The translations under genes and the position numbers were made by a program. Below, piece after piece: positions 13,177 to 24,466 of a DNA stretch of 64,000 nucleotides. Each line of letters begins with the position of its first letter. Positions within the stretch are counted from its first letter, which is position 1. This DNA is from Aurifilum marmelostoma (Eukaryota; Ascomycota; Sordariomycetes; Diaporthales; Cryphonectriaceae). The stretch is taken from NCBI GenBank assembly GCA_027559495.1, contig JAMXSV010000016.1, positions 496,001 through 560,000 on the forward strand. The letters run 5' to 3'. The notes under the pieces were generated by a model, which ran no database searches, was not told where the DNA came from, and saw only the letters and a list, made by a program, of their open reading frames with translations.

Positions 13177-13264
13177 TGACCAAGCCCGGGATCGAACCGG
13201 GGACCTTGTCGGAAAAGGCTCACAACATGTGAACGACACGTGATAACCACTACACCACTTAGCC
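13177..13264 (-). tRNA. tV(CAC): tRNA-Val(CAC) with a 15-nt intron
   Basis: Read 13264 to 13177. The acceptor stem GGCTAAG pairs with CTTGGTC, with two G-T wobbles, and the discriminator base is A. The A box TGGTGTAGTGG and B box GGTTCGATCC match the Pol III consensus. The T stem CCCGG/CCGGG encloses TTCGATC. The anticodon stem TGTCG/CGACA encloses TTCACA plus C38, so the anticodon CAC is at 13229-13231 and reads GUG. Between A37 and C38 lies a 15-nt intron (13213-13227), the standard position for nuclear tRNA introns. A TTTT terminator follows one base past the 3' end (13173-13176). CCA is not encoded, as expected in eukaryotes. Confidence 0.95.
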
Positions 13265-13787
13265 AGGTTGGAAAATCTGGCAAAGCGGTGGTGTCTATAA
13301 CTGCACTGTGAGGAGCAGCTTGACTCGCGCGGGTATTTCTCACGATACCAGTCAACGGTCAAGCATGAAAGATGCCCCTCTCAGCAACGATCATTGGAAG
13401 GGAAATGAAACGACAAGATTTCAGAATTTCATCATGAGAATGATTCAAGCCACAGTCACAGTCACAGATGAGGGGAGCACAGAAGAGAGGGAACAGGACC
13501 GACCATGGTTTTCAAACCGTTACCTATGATGAAGGTATACATGGGTAGACATCCAGAACAGTCCATTTACACCCTCGCTGAAACCCAGTCACCGCCCCCA
13601 TCCCTTCCTAACCTTCCTCAGAGGCCCCTTTTTCTCTAGCATCTTAGTCGCCGAATCGGTTATGGGTACGTGTGTAGTCATGAGTGAAGAGCTTGTCCCA
13701 GAAAAGAGAAAAGAAGACTGAAAAAAAAAAAAAAAAAGAATTCCGTCATGCACCCTCCGCGTCCCTTCTTTTCAACTCCAACTCCTT
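13265..13787. other. Intergenic, 3' flank of CDS1
   Basis: The region between the tRNA 5' end and the stop codon of CDS1 contains a poly-A run near 13720-13737. No gene is seen. Confidence 0.5.
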
Positions 13788-15489
13788 TCACCTCTTCGTT
13801 GGGAGCGTCTGATCCAGACATGAAAGCACCTGGGAGGAGAGAGTGTGAGCTGAATTCTTTCGTGGTTCACGTTCAAGCCCAAGGGGGTTGCGCGCCAACT
13901 TACGTTCTCGGCCAGTGCGCCCTGATTGCCCAGATACCGGGCCATGCCCCTCACCAGCTCAATTTGCTCATCGACAGTCAGGCCCGTGATGGCGGTCTCG
14001 ATGACCCCACCCAGGGAGACCTTATATGTCGCGATGAAGGAGTGGTAGTACAGGAAGGTGAAGAACCCCATGATGAACTGGCAGTCCATACGGTCCGTCA
14101 TGCCACCATGGCCGGGGATTGAGTGGCCAAAGTCCTTGATCTTAAACGTCCGCTTCAGACCCGAGGCGAAGAACCCGCCAAAGGGCGCAATAAGGGACGC
14201 AAACGTGGCAAATATGATGGTATGGATCTGGATCGGCTCTATCGTGACGCTGAAGTGCGTATTGGCAGGCAGGAAGACGAAGTCGGGAAGTTCGTAGGTG
14301 TAAGGGAGGAACACCGGGTTGGGATCGCACTGCAGGCCGGTAAAGACGTTTGCGCCGAAATCCTAAAACAAGGTGGAAACAAAGTATGAGCCGCTAGCCT
14401 GTGCCAATCTCTCTCAAGATGTCTTCAACTTACCGTCACCGGGCAGGTGAAATACCCGCTGCGCAACATAAGGCTTGTCAATCCGTAGCCAAAGATGATG
14501 GTCATGATCCATGCGCCCACGAAACCCTCAACTGTCTTCTTGGGCGACAATTTGATAAGCTGCGTGCGGCCAAACGTGATACCACAGATGTAGGCAAAGA
14601 TGTCGTTCGTAATCACGAGAGCGGCGGGCAGGAAGAACCATATCAGGCCCTCAAAAATATTGTTCATGATAAAGTGCGCCTGCACCACAATGATCAGGAG
14701 CGCCATGTGTGTCCAGGCGAACTGGGTGAACTGGAACTTGAGGTGGCCAGCCTTTAGGGACGCAACAAAGAAGACGAACCCTACAGAACCAAACGTCAAT
14801 CTCCTGCGACCCCACATACGGTTGCGCGACCACGAACGAGCAAGAAACCTGCCGTCGACAGCGGGTGAACGTACCAATGATGTAGAGTATAAAGCTTATG
14901 AAGCGGTGGTGTGTGGCCAGCGGCAACAACATCTTGTCCACCAGAACAACGTGCTTGAAATAGTATATCACACTCTCCCCATAGAGGAAGTACATGGTCG
15001 TGGCCAGCCAGTACCAGTTGAGGCTCTTGGTGGATCGGAGCTGCCGGGCTTTCGTGGGTACGCTTGCGATGGCGATGACTTCCTTGAAAGAGATGACCTG
15101 AACGACGGTGATGATGAGGATGATGTAGATATGGCCCATGAAGAGGGCGGCAAAGAAGCCCGCAATCATGATCAGGGTCCATATCCCTCGAGTGATGAAG
15201 TTTGCCTTCTTTTTCTCATACTCGGTCTGCTGGGTCTCGCCTGCGTCTTTCTGCGCCAGGAAGGTGGCTTGTAAGCATGCGTTTTTCTCGAGGTACTTTT
15301 GCTCAACTTCCCGGTGGGGTGCAGGCAGTTTCTCACCTCTGCTATGTCTTTCATCTGAGGCGACATCCTCGTTCTCGTGGGAGATCCAGATCCATCCTCG
15401 CTCGCTTCCGAGAAGCTGGTGCGACGACCATCTAGGCTGCCATTGCCCTTCTTATGAGGAAACTTGACGCCTCTACGTCCGTTTCCCAT
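13788..15489 (-). CDS. CDS1: Phosphatidate cytidylyltransferase (CDP-diacylglycerol synthase)
   Basis: Makes CDP-diacylglycerol from phosphatidic acid and CTP in the ER membrane, the branch point to phosphatidylinositol, phosphatidylserine and cardiolipin. Exons: 15337-15489, about 14875-15286, 14434-14780, 13904-14362 and 13788-13829, about 470 aa. The N-terminus is hydrophilic and Ser/Arg-rich. Multiple membrane helices follow (IAGFFAALFMGHIYIILII; HMALLIIVVQAHF; LIWFFLPAALVITNDIFAYI). Exon 4 carries the full family signature: SGLKRTFKIKD, then PGHGGMTDRMD. The start of exon 2 is uncertain. An acceptor at 15287 gives a 50-nt intron; one at 15302 gives five more residues but an implausibly short 35-nt intron. 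The gene is divergent from ctk2. The family call is very secure. Confidence 0.96.
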
Positions 15490-16988
15490 CTTGAAATCTT
15501 ATCTGCTCGAGGTTGAAGCCTGCGCGACTGGTTGCTAGCCAGTTGTCTTTGCGCCCAGGTGGGAAGGTCGAGGTGTCGTAGTTAGGCTACAGGTGATGCG
15601 GAGTCGTCGGAAGGGGATGGAGGATTTGGTAATCTGCTCAAGCTGACATTGCTCGGAACAAGGAGGGCATGAGATTACGCGAAGCTGGTAACTTCTAGTC
15701 TTAATCCTGTTCGAGGCTGTGGAGGGTAGCAGCAGCAGCAGCGCGAGTGCTGTTCTTGTCGTGACAGTGGCCGGTGGGTTGGATTGAAATCAAGTGGACG
15801 CAGTTGGGCCTTCCGGAGGCTTTGGTTGCAAAAGCATGTTCAGAAAGAAGTGGAGTCCTGCAAATTGGGGCTTGTCAGCTACGTCACGTCCCTGACGAAC
15901 ATTAGCATACTTCAGAGGCGGCAACTGACATTGGCAATGAGCCACCTTTTGCAAAGCTGAAGTCAGCCATCTTGAAAGCACCGAGATTGCGCTCGCTCCG
16001 GCAGTTGGTTTTTTTTTCTTTTCTTTTTTTTGGGATGTCAATGTGGAATAGATCCCCACATATTTGGTTTCTCTTTCTCCTTTCCTTGCCTTCTTTTCTC
16101 ATTTTTCCCCCCTTCTCGCTTCTCTGCTCTTTTTTTTTTTTTTTTTTAAAAAAAAAAAATCTACTTCTCTGACTGGGGCATTTGTAGCTGCCATGACATG
16201 TTCCATTGTATCTGCAGGACCGGAGCTTCAGGGCCTTGTATGTCCCGGAAGCCCGGAAGCTTGGGGCCATATTGTCAGCAGATGTTCGAGTATTACTCCA
16301 TCTGAGCAGCAGTCGTCATCAGCAGCCAATTGCTGTCTGCACATCTTTTTATCTACAAAGTGAAGGTGGAAGACTGAGCAAGACATCTTTTCACGCCAAA
16401 TTATGTAGTCCAGTTCAAGCCTGGTAAAGTTTATTCCAATTTATCCCTCTCAACAAGCTCTGCTGTCCCGAGTATTATGCAGGAGTACAGGTCCTAGCAG
16501 CCCTAGGTAGCCCAAGGTTTGGCAGGGCTTGCAGGGCCTCCAAGCTAGGGCCTACAGGCGACAAGCTACCACAGTACTGTGTACAGGGTGTCGAGGTTCA
16601 CATGTGAATGTGGCACTGCGCCTTATCAACCTGATAAGAAATCGTGGCTTGACCCGTCCCTGCATTCTCAAGGCTCCGGTCATTCTGCCCATCGTCTTTT
16701 GGCTTTTGACATGTAACAGCCCGCTCTACCATCAAGGAGTTCGCCCGACCGACCACATCACCCTGCCACTGTCCCAGACAGACGTCTGAATTTCTTCTAT
16801 TGTTTCAGAGCTTCCCCTTGTACCCGTTGTTGCAGCAAACTCTACACACCTGCATCCTTGATTCTCCTTGCGCGTCTTGCTCTGGGCCCGCTTCGACATC
16901 ACAGATTGGCTTAGCTGCCTGGGTCACAGCGATACTGCACGTCCCACAGCTGTCAGGCATCTCTTCTTGCTCTGTCAGCTGCAGAATC
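15490..16988. other. Divergent promoter region of CDS1 and ctk2
   Basis: This 1.5 kb stretch lies between two divergently transcribed housekeeping genes. It holds a T18-A12 palindrome at 16130-16159 (listed separately) and pyrimidine-rich stretches. No gene is seen. Confidence 0.55.
16130..16159. repeat. T18-A12 homopolymer palindrome
   Basis: A run of 18 T (16130-16147) is directly followed by 12 A (16148-16159), so the tract can fold on itself. It lies in the CDS1/ctk2 divergent promoter. Such tracts exclude nucleosomes; any function here is inference. Confidence 0.8.
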
Positions 16989-17521
16989 ATGTCTCCCAAA
17001 GGTCCTAGACCATCACATGCCCAGCAGCGATCAAGCCCCCCTCCACCAGCAGATGATGGTCCCAGGGGCCCAAACCCTGGCAACATTGCCCTGTCAAACC
17101 AGTACAGGTTCGAGCAGAACATACGTCGGTTGCAAAAGGAATATGGATGCGATCCGGCCAGAGAGGACTCTTATAGGATACAAGGTGTTCAGCTGATCGA
17201 ATCCGTCCGCCAAACTTTGCGCTTGTACGTATTTCGGCCCCAATCGCTCCCTGGTGTTTTTGTTTGCCGCCAAGCTGTGTCGAGACTGATGCTTCGTGCC
17301 AGGCCCGTCAAGACCTTTACGACTGCTTGCACGTATTACCACCTCTTTCGCCTCTGTCACCGCGACGCCGAGTACAACTACCAAGACGCCTCCCTCGCCT
17401 GTCTATTTATGGCATGCAAGGTCGAGGACACAATCAAGAAGTCGAAGGAGATTCTCTGTGCGGCTTACAACAACAAAAATCCAGACCATCCTACCACACA
17501 GGATGATAAGGTGCGCTAATG

Positions 17522-17574
<53 letters not shown>

Positions 17575-18480
17575 GAGGAATTTGAGTCCCAGATGCTGAT
17601 TGATCATCATGCGCAGGCCTTCGAAAGCCCCCACAAGATTATTATCGGTCTAGAGCGGCATATTCTTGAAACCATCGGCTTCGATTTCCGAGCCCGCTAT
17701 CCGCAGAAAGTTTTGGTCAAGATGGTGCGGTACCTCTATCACCCCGATCTCGCTCGAGATGTCATCCCCATGGCCTACGATATATCGATCGACATGTACA
17801 TGACATTTGCGCCAATCAAAGCCTCGACCTTTACCATGGTGCTGGCCATCATTGAGCTGGCAGACCTTTTGAACGATCGGGACGCTGCCAAGGTGCGCTC
17901 TCTGGATCTGGACAAGTACCATACCAACCGTGCCAGCATCCTCGAGGTGATGCTGGATCTGCTGGATTTATATACACAGTTCAGCAAGTACACCGACGTC
18001 GGCATGCGATTCGAGCTGTCCAAGTTCATCGATATCAAGATCAAGCTGAACCAGGAAGTCGATAACGACGAGTCTTCACTGCGCCGCTTTGACATCTGGT
18101 GTGAGAGGTGCAATGATGACGAGAAGGTCAAGTACCCCATTACGCCCGGCTCTGCCACGTCTCCTGCCATCTCTGGATCATGGCCTGGCGGAAAGCGGTC
18201 CAAGTCTGGACAAGAGACACAAACGATGCGGTTTGTCTACGACGTGGAAGAGGCAAGGAGGGAGAGGGACGTCAACGATGAATACACCAAGGAGGAATAC
18301 GAGGAGTACGAGATCGAGGTGGAAGAAAAGATACCAGACCCAGAGCCGCGCCAGCAGCATCAGGGCCGTGATCGTGGTCGCCATGGGCATCGAAACCACC
18401 ATGATTCCAATTGGGGCCCATATCCGAGAAATCGTCATGACCGGCATCACAAGGGTGGCCGGAAGGGTGGATACTATTGA
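16989..18480 (+). CDS. ctk2: CTD kinase subunit beta, cyclin Ctk2
   Basis: Cyclin partner of the Ctk1-type kinase in CTDK-I, which phosphorylates Ser2 of the RNA polymerase II C-terminal repeats during elongation. Exons 16989-17224, 17303-17510 and 17617-18480 give 435 aa. A Pro-rich N-terminus is followed by the cyclin boxes: NQYRFEQNIRRLQKEYGCD, RQTLRLPVKTFTTACTYYH, DASLACLFMACKVEDTIKKS, IIIGLERHILETIGFDF. The C-terminus is acidic (YTKEEYEEYEIEVEEK) and then His/Arg/Gly-rich. The start is the first ATG in frame with the conserved region. Intron 2 (17511-17616, 106 nt) contains a (CTG)17 run. Splice phases are exact (1308 nt = 436 codons). Confidence 0.9.
17523..17573 (+). repeat. (CTG)17 microsatellite in ctk2 intron 2
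   Basis: An uninterrupted CTG repeat of 51 nt lies 12 nt after the GTGCGC donor (17511) and fills about half of the 106-nt intron. A TAA occurs just after the donor in the upstream frame (17517-17519), so retention would truncate the protein. Confidence 0.95.
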
Positions 18481-19874
18481 TGCATGGGTGCACAGCGGGA
18501 TCACCCTCGGCAAGTCAAGAATGCGAATGCATGGCCGCGTGGAAGCTGATGACCCTCGCCGGCTCTCGCGCAGGGGCGCTTGCTACGATAGATTCTGCCA
18601 GATCTGACTGAGCTCATAGCCTTCAGGTTTGCACAGCGCAATGGACAGTCTTTCGAGATGTTTGTGAGGTTGACAGCTTTGCCAGCCATGTGAGCCCTGC
18701 ATTCCTCGGTGAGAACATTACGCAGTCGCTGATACATGGCATGTTAGTAATGCAGTCATATCATCGACAGGAATCGCGGATAACACGCCATGTGAGGAGA
18801 TTCAACCTCGGGGATTCATTGGCAGGCCGATCAACAACAAGACACGCACACAAACACACACACATACATACACCAATCCTCCTTCGGCGCACTATGCTGG
18901 GAAAGTGTCTATATCCACAATCGTGGTCACGAGTTATGTTGTCGGGCACAATTGACCCAAAAAGACGAGGGTGGGTTGGAGAACCCGGTCAGTGGCTGGT
19001 CTGCTTCAATGCTGGGATCCGCCTCTGTTCTGTGCGAGACGTTGCATTGTGCTGTGAGCCGGAGATTATCCGGTGCCTGGGGCACTGGCTGTCGGCAGGA
19101 TGCGGCCCACCCGGAGTACCCTCCCCCAGGTATATTCATCCGGATCGACAGGTGATTCCCCGCAAACTGCCCCAGGTTTTCCAAGATCAACCACGCCAAC
19201 AAACCCTGGCTTGTCCTCGGCGGAGCACCACCACCACCTTTTACCACGCGAGATGTGTATGCCTTCCCCACAGCTGCCAGGGCAGTCCCCAGGCTGAGTC
19301 TTTGACAACCTTTGCCCAAATGGGATGTCGCCGCCTAGCAGCTAGTCAATAGTGCGTTCGCTGGTACCCAGCAAGGCCAGAATCCGTCCGCTCGCACATA
19401 CTTTACTGTTGACCATCTCCACCGTTTTCCCCTCAGAAGGCCCGATTCTCTTTACCCTTGGTTGTCGTCTTCGCGAGGTGGGAGCTTCCGGTGAGGAGAA
19501 TATGGGGAGGGGTATCTTCAACCCCTCACGAGAAACTGGGCAAGATGACGATTGCTGCGGAATGGTGGACTCATTTTAAGGTTTTTCATTTTCGACGAAA
19601 TCCACCTCGATGCGGAGTTGTTTGCGGGCGTGGTGGTATTATGACGACGGAGGCACAAGTATAGGCGAGCCCGGCGACACAGTGGTACGACGTTCATCCT
19701 CTGGCGAACTGCGATCGGCAACAATAAATGCGACGATTCATCCCGCCTTCTCTCTGTCCATCTGATGGGAACGTCTGATCTGTCTCCCCCGTAGTCGTGG
19801 ATCCCAGATCTTCGAGTCCCTGACCTTGCTCGAAAGTGTCTTGCCTCGTTGCCTTCTTCATCGGGCCCAACACA
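18481..19874. other. Intergenic, 5' flank of GH3 gene
   Basis: The region between ctk2 and the beta-glucosidase includes a CA-rich stretch near 18840-18870. One long frame (18690-19352) is rich in His/Arg/Cys, has no domain and is probably chance. Confidence 0.5.
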
Positions 19875-22420
19875 ATGACGGGCTCTGTGCTATATGGTCT
19901 TTTGGGGCTGCTCGCCAGCCAGGCGGTGGTGGCCCAGTCGGACGTAATCACAGATGACTCGTACTTTTACGGCGAGTCACCGCCTTTCTACCCGTCTCCC
20001 AATGCCACTGGCACGGGAAAGTGGGCGGCGGCATACGAGAAGGCGAGGGCCTTGGTCGGTCAGATGACGATCGAGGAGAAGGTACGGCGATGGCACATTC
20101 ACATACACCTCACACGGCGTTGCTGGACATTCTCTTGAACACACAAACGGGCTGACAAAAGACACCTATTTCAACCAGGTTAACCTCACCGGCGGTATCG
20201 ACTCAACCACCACGGGCTGCTCTGGCACCGTCACCTCCATCCCACGCCTTGACTTCCCAGGTCTTTGCCTCTCGGACGCAGGCAACGGCCTGCGCTCGAC
20301 AGACTACGTGACCTCATGGGCATCAGGATGGTCCGTCGGTGCATCCTTCAACCGCGACCTCGCGCACCAGCGCGCCGTGGGTATGGCTGGCGAGTTTCGC
20401 AGGAAGGGATCCAACATCGCTCTGGGCCCTGTGGTCGGGCCCCTGGGCCGGGTCGCGCAGAATGGCCGGAACTGGGAAGGCTTCTCGAATGATCCCTACC
20501 TCTGCGGTGCGTTGGCATATGAGACGGTAGATGGCATGCAGAGCGTCGGCGTCATTACGAGCTTGAAGCACTATATTGCCTATGAGCAGGAGACGAACCG
20601 AAACCCCGAGGGCGATGTGTCGAGTGTGAGCTCGAACCTGGATGACAAGACTCTGCACGAGCTGTACCTCTGGTGAGTAGCCTACTCGGCCATACACCCA
20701 AACAAGAAAATCCAGGGCATTTGGAACTGACAAGACTTTTTCGCGGACACATAGGCCATTTCAAGACGCGATCCACGCAGGCTCGGGCAACATCATGTGC
20801 TCATATAACCGCATCAACGGCTCCTGGGGTTGCCAGAACAGCTGGACCCTCAACAACATCCTCAAGACGGAGCTGGGCTTTCAGGGCTTTGTAGTGTCGG
20901 ATTGGTATGCGCAGCACGCGGGTGTGGCCAGCGCCAACGCGGGTCTTGACATGGTCATGCCCCTCGGCTCCGACTTCTGGGGGGACAACCTGACCGAGGC
21001 GGTCAACAACGGCTCAGTCACCGCCGCTCGTCTCGATGACATGGTGACGAGAATCGTGGCCTCGTGGTACCGAATGGGTCAGGACTCAAGCGACTATCCT
21101 GCGCTCGGGGTCGGAATCCCGTCCGACGTGACCGCGCCGCACGAGAAGGTGATCGGCTGGAACAAGACCTTCAAGGACGTTGTCTACCAGGGCGCGCTCG
21201 AGGGCCACGTCCTGGTCAAGAACGTCAACAACACCCTGCCCCTCAAGTCGCCCCAGCTCATCTCCCTGTACGGCTACTCGGCCAAGGCGCCCGACTCTTT
21301 CTACCCTGGCACCAAAGGCTGGAACAGTGGCACCTACCCGCTGGGAGCCAACGACACCTGGACCGTGTACACGGACAACGACACCGCGTCGGCAACGGCG
21401 GGTTCGGGCATTGCTGTCAATGGTACCATCGTTTCCGGCGGTGGCTCTGGTGCCAACATGCCTGCCTACATCTTCTCACCGTTCGAGGCGCTCACCGTGC
21501 GCGCCCAGAACGACCTGACGTCGCTGTACTGGGATTTCGAGAACACGAATCCGGTGGTCGACAGCACCTCTGACGCTTGCATCGTCGACGTGAACGCGTT
21601 CGCCTCGGAGGGCTGGGATAGATCCAACCTGCACGATGATTACACCGACAGCATCATCCTCAACGTCGCCGCCAACTGTTCCAACACCATCGTCATCTTC
21701 CAGAACGCCGGCGCCAGGCTGGTGGACACCTTCATCGACCACCCCAACGTGACGGCCCTGATCTTTGCTCACGTGCCGGGCCAGGACAGTGGCAAGGCCC
21801 TCGTCTCGCTGCTGTACGGCGACGAGAACTTCAGCGGCAAGATGCCGTACTCGCTGCCCAAGAACGAGAGCGACTACGACGGTCTGGCGGGACCCTCGCT
21901 GCCCGAGGGCGAATTCGCGCTGTTCCCGCAGTCGGACTTCACCGAGGGCGTGTACATCGACTACCGGGCGTTTGATGCGAAGAACATCACGCCCAGGTAC
22001 GAGTTCGGCTTCGGCCTGAGCTACACCACGTTCTCCTTCTCCGGGCTGAGCGTCACCAAGGGCAACGCCTCCACGTCGTCGTACCCGACGGGCGAGATCC
22101 TGGAGGGCGGCCAGGTGGACCTGTGGGACGTCGTCGCCACCGTCAGCGCCACCGTGACGAACACTGGCTCGGTCGACGGCGCCGAGGTCGCGCAGCTGTA
22201 CGTGGGCATCCCCGGGGGCCCCGTCAGACAGCTGCGCGGGTTCGAGAAGCCCGTCCTCGCCGCGGGCGCGAGTGCCAGTGTTTCCTTCCCGCTGACGAGG
22301 CGGGATCTGAGCACCTGGGATGTCGTGACGCAGAAGTGGCTGTTGCAGGAGGGTGATTATCCGCTGTATGTGGGCAGCAGCAGCAGGGACCTGCCGCTGA
22401 CGGGATCGCTTACGATCTGA
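19875..22420 (+). CDS. Secreted GH3 beta-glucosidase
   Basis: Hydrolyses terminal beta-glucosyl units such as cellobiose outside the cell. Exons 19875-20081, 20179-20672 and 20755-22420 give 788 aa. I chose the ATG at 19875 because it directly precedes a signal peptide ([21 protein letters not shown]). Exon 1 ends MTIEEK and exon 2 begins VNLTGG, the typical GH3 start. Exon 2 holds the [12 protein letters not shown] segment. Exon 3 holds [13 protein letters not shown], in which Asp283 is the expected catalytic nucleophile. The C-terminus holds the GH3 C domain, then a fibronectin III-like domain ([14 protein letters not shown] to LPLTGSLTI). There are many N-glycosylation sequons and no carbohydrate-binding module. 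Splice phases are exact (2367 nt = 789 codons). Confidence 0.95.
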
Positions 22421-23234
22421 GAGGGATCAAGGCGCGATGTGAAGCATCGGAATTTGGATGAATTAATCTGAAATGAATCGCTACGAAACGTTACTAAAAA
22501 CATAATCGACGACATAATCTGTCTCCAAGCTCGTGGATCCTCTTGAAAGGTGCTCGTCGTTGTAGAATGCAAAGTCCTCGGAAATTCCATCCCATTTCGG
22601 GGCGAACTCGAAGCTCAGAACAAGCACCACCGTACTGTAGACCTTTCGGTCATCCTAAGAAGTCTGTAGCTGCAGAAATTGTCAGTATATCTCGTCCTGG
22701 GCTTTTTGGGCACGGCAACTTGAGAAAGCCGGAGAGGCGCTCAGAAATTTGCAAGTGGAATCATTGTTTATCATTCCCGTCTTGAAACATGTTTTTTGGT
22801 TGCAATCATCATATACAGTTGTAGGAGGAAAAGGAGGCAAAGGTGTAAGGTGTGGAAGAGGGGTCTGCATACCTCGTTGTCAGTGACCACATCTCCTTGT
22901 GTGGTGGTGGTTGTGGTGTTGTTGAAGGTGAAGAATTGTTTTCAGAACTCAAGCCTGGCTAGATTTTTGACAGTTGAGTGTGAGGTGCATTATGTAAACA
23001 CTGCTGGAATTACAGGGGTTGTGGGGGTGGCAGCTGAGGACAGGCCCCTGCCCATGTCATCTGCTAGCAGGGACATGAGGTGCTGAACCCATGACGAGGA
23101 GGGCCACAGAGGGCCCTGATGACGAGTTTCAGGGTTGCCTCTCTAGACATTGCCGTCCGCGTCTTCCTCGTCCTGCATCACCTTTTCGCAACAAACATCT
23201 ACAGCCTCTATCATATCTCTCCAGTACCGCCACC
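22421..23234. other. Intergenic, no supported gene
   Basis: The 3' flank of the beta-glucosidase and promoter of the thioesterase gene. Nothing else is recognisable. Confidence 0.5.
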
Positions 23235-24275
23235 ATGGTATTGTCCAGGAACTTACTGGCCGTCGGGTCATTACTTGCCACGTCTGTGGCTCTGCCCAAC
23301 CCGCAGCAACACCGAACTGATGACGATGACAATGACACTCCACTGCCCCTGATCATCTGGCATGGTAAGAAGGAATAACCACAGCATCTCTCCTCCTCGT
23401 CTCCTATGCCTAACATAAGTTTCTATCATCAACTAGGTCTCGGCGACTCGTACGGCAACGAAGGCCTCCAGTCCGTGGCCGCCCTCGCTCAAGCCGTCAA
23501 TCCCGGCACCCTGGTGCACATTGTCAGCCAGGGCGCCGACCCGAACGCCGACCAGCGCGCGACCTTCTGGGGTGATGTGAACGATCAGATCGACAAATTA
23601 TGCGCCGACCTCGCCGAGAACCCCATAATCAGCACCGCCCCTGCCATCGACGCGCTGGGCTTCAGCCAGGGCGGACAGTTCCTGCGCGGCTGGGTCGAGC
23701 GCTGCAACTCGCCCCCCGTGCGGAACCTTATCACCTTTGGCTCGCAGCACAACGGTATCACTGAGTTTAGCGAGTGTGCACCGACAAACTTCCTGTGCAG
23801 GGGCGCCATGGCCCTGCTGAGGGGCAACGTCTGGGGCAGCTATGTCCAGACCAACCTCGTGCCCGCGCAGTACTTCCGGCCGCCCACGGACTACGAGAAC
23901 TATCTCGAGAAATCCAACTTCCTGGCGGACATCAACAACGAGAGAGAGGACAAGAGTCTCGAATATAAGAAGCAGATCACAAAGCTTGAAAACTTTGTCA
24001 TGTACATGTTTGAGGAAGACACTACGGTCATTCCCAAGGAGACGAGCTGGTGGTCCGAGGTCAACGGGACCGAGATCACCCCGCTGAAGTTGAGGCCCAT
24101 CTATCAGGAGGACTGGCTGGGCCTGAAAGAGCTAGACCTCAAGGGTGGCCTGCAGTTCCGGACCACGCCCGGCGAGCACATGCGCCTAGAAGAGGGTGTG
24201 CTGAATGATACTTTCCGGGAGTTCTTTGGTCCCTTGAAGTCGGCTAAGAAGGCTGCCTTGGTTGATGAACTGTAG
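23235..24275 (+). CDS. PPT1: Palmitoyl-protein thioesterase
   Basis: Removes fatty acyl groups from S-acylated cysteines of proteins in the lysosome/vacuole lumen. Exons 23235-23364 and 23437-24275 give 322 aa. The start ATG sits in CCACCATGG, an ideal context, and opens a signal peptide (MVLSRNLLAVGSLLATSVA). The intron splits the conserved IIWHG|LGDSYGNEG segment. The nucleophile is Ser120 in ALGFSQGGQFLRGW. ITFGSQHNG and the later EEDTTVIPKE (candidate Asp) and TTPGEHM (candidate His) complete the triad seen in this alpha/beta-hydrolase family. It runs in the same direction as the beta-glucosidase and tail-to-tail with the HET gene (191 bp). Confidence 0.94.
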
Positions 24276-24466
24276 ACGGGCAGTAGGCATCACTTTGGGC
24301 GTTCTGGGCGAAAGAATTGGCATTCAGCTGGGACATTAGCGTTGCATCAGACTTGTTCTAGAGCAGGATATGGAAGTCTATCTTTTAAATGATTGTAATT
24401 GACGAACAAGTTAGCCAATTTTCCATCATGCCAATTCAGTGAGATATACAAAATCTGCTTCAGGAG

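Noticed and set aside
13026..13355. 109-codon minus-strand frame
   Set aside because: It overlaps the tRNA-Val gene, whose structure, Pol III boxes and terminator explain the sequence.
18690..19352. 220-codon open frame upstream of the GH3 gene
   Set aside because: Rich in His, Arg and Cys with no recognisable motif; looks like chance translation of GC-rich intergenic DNA.
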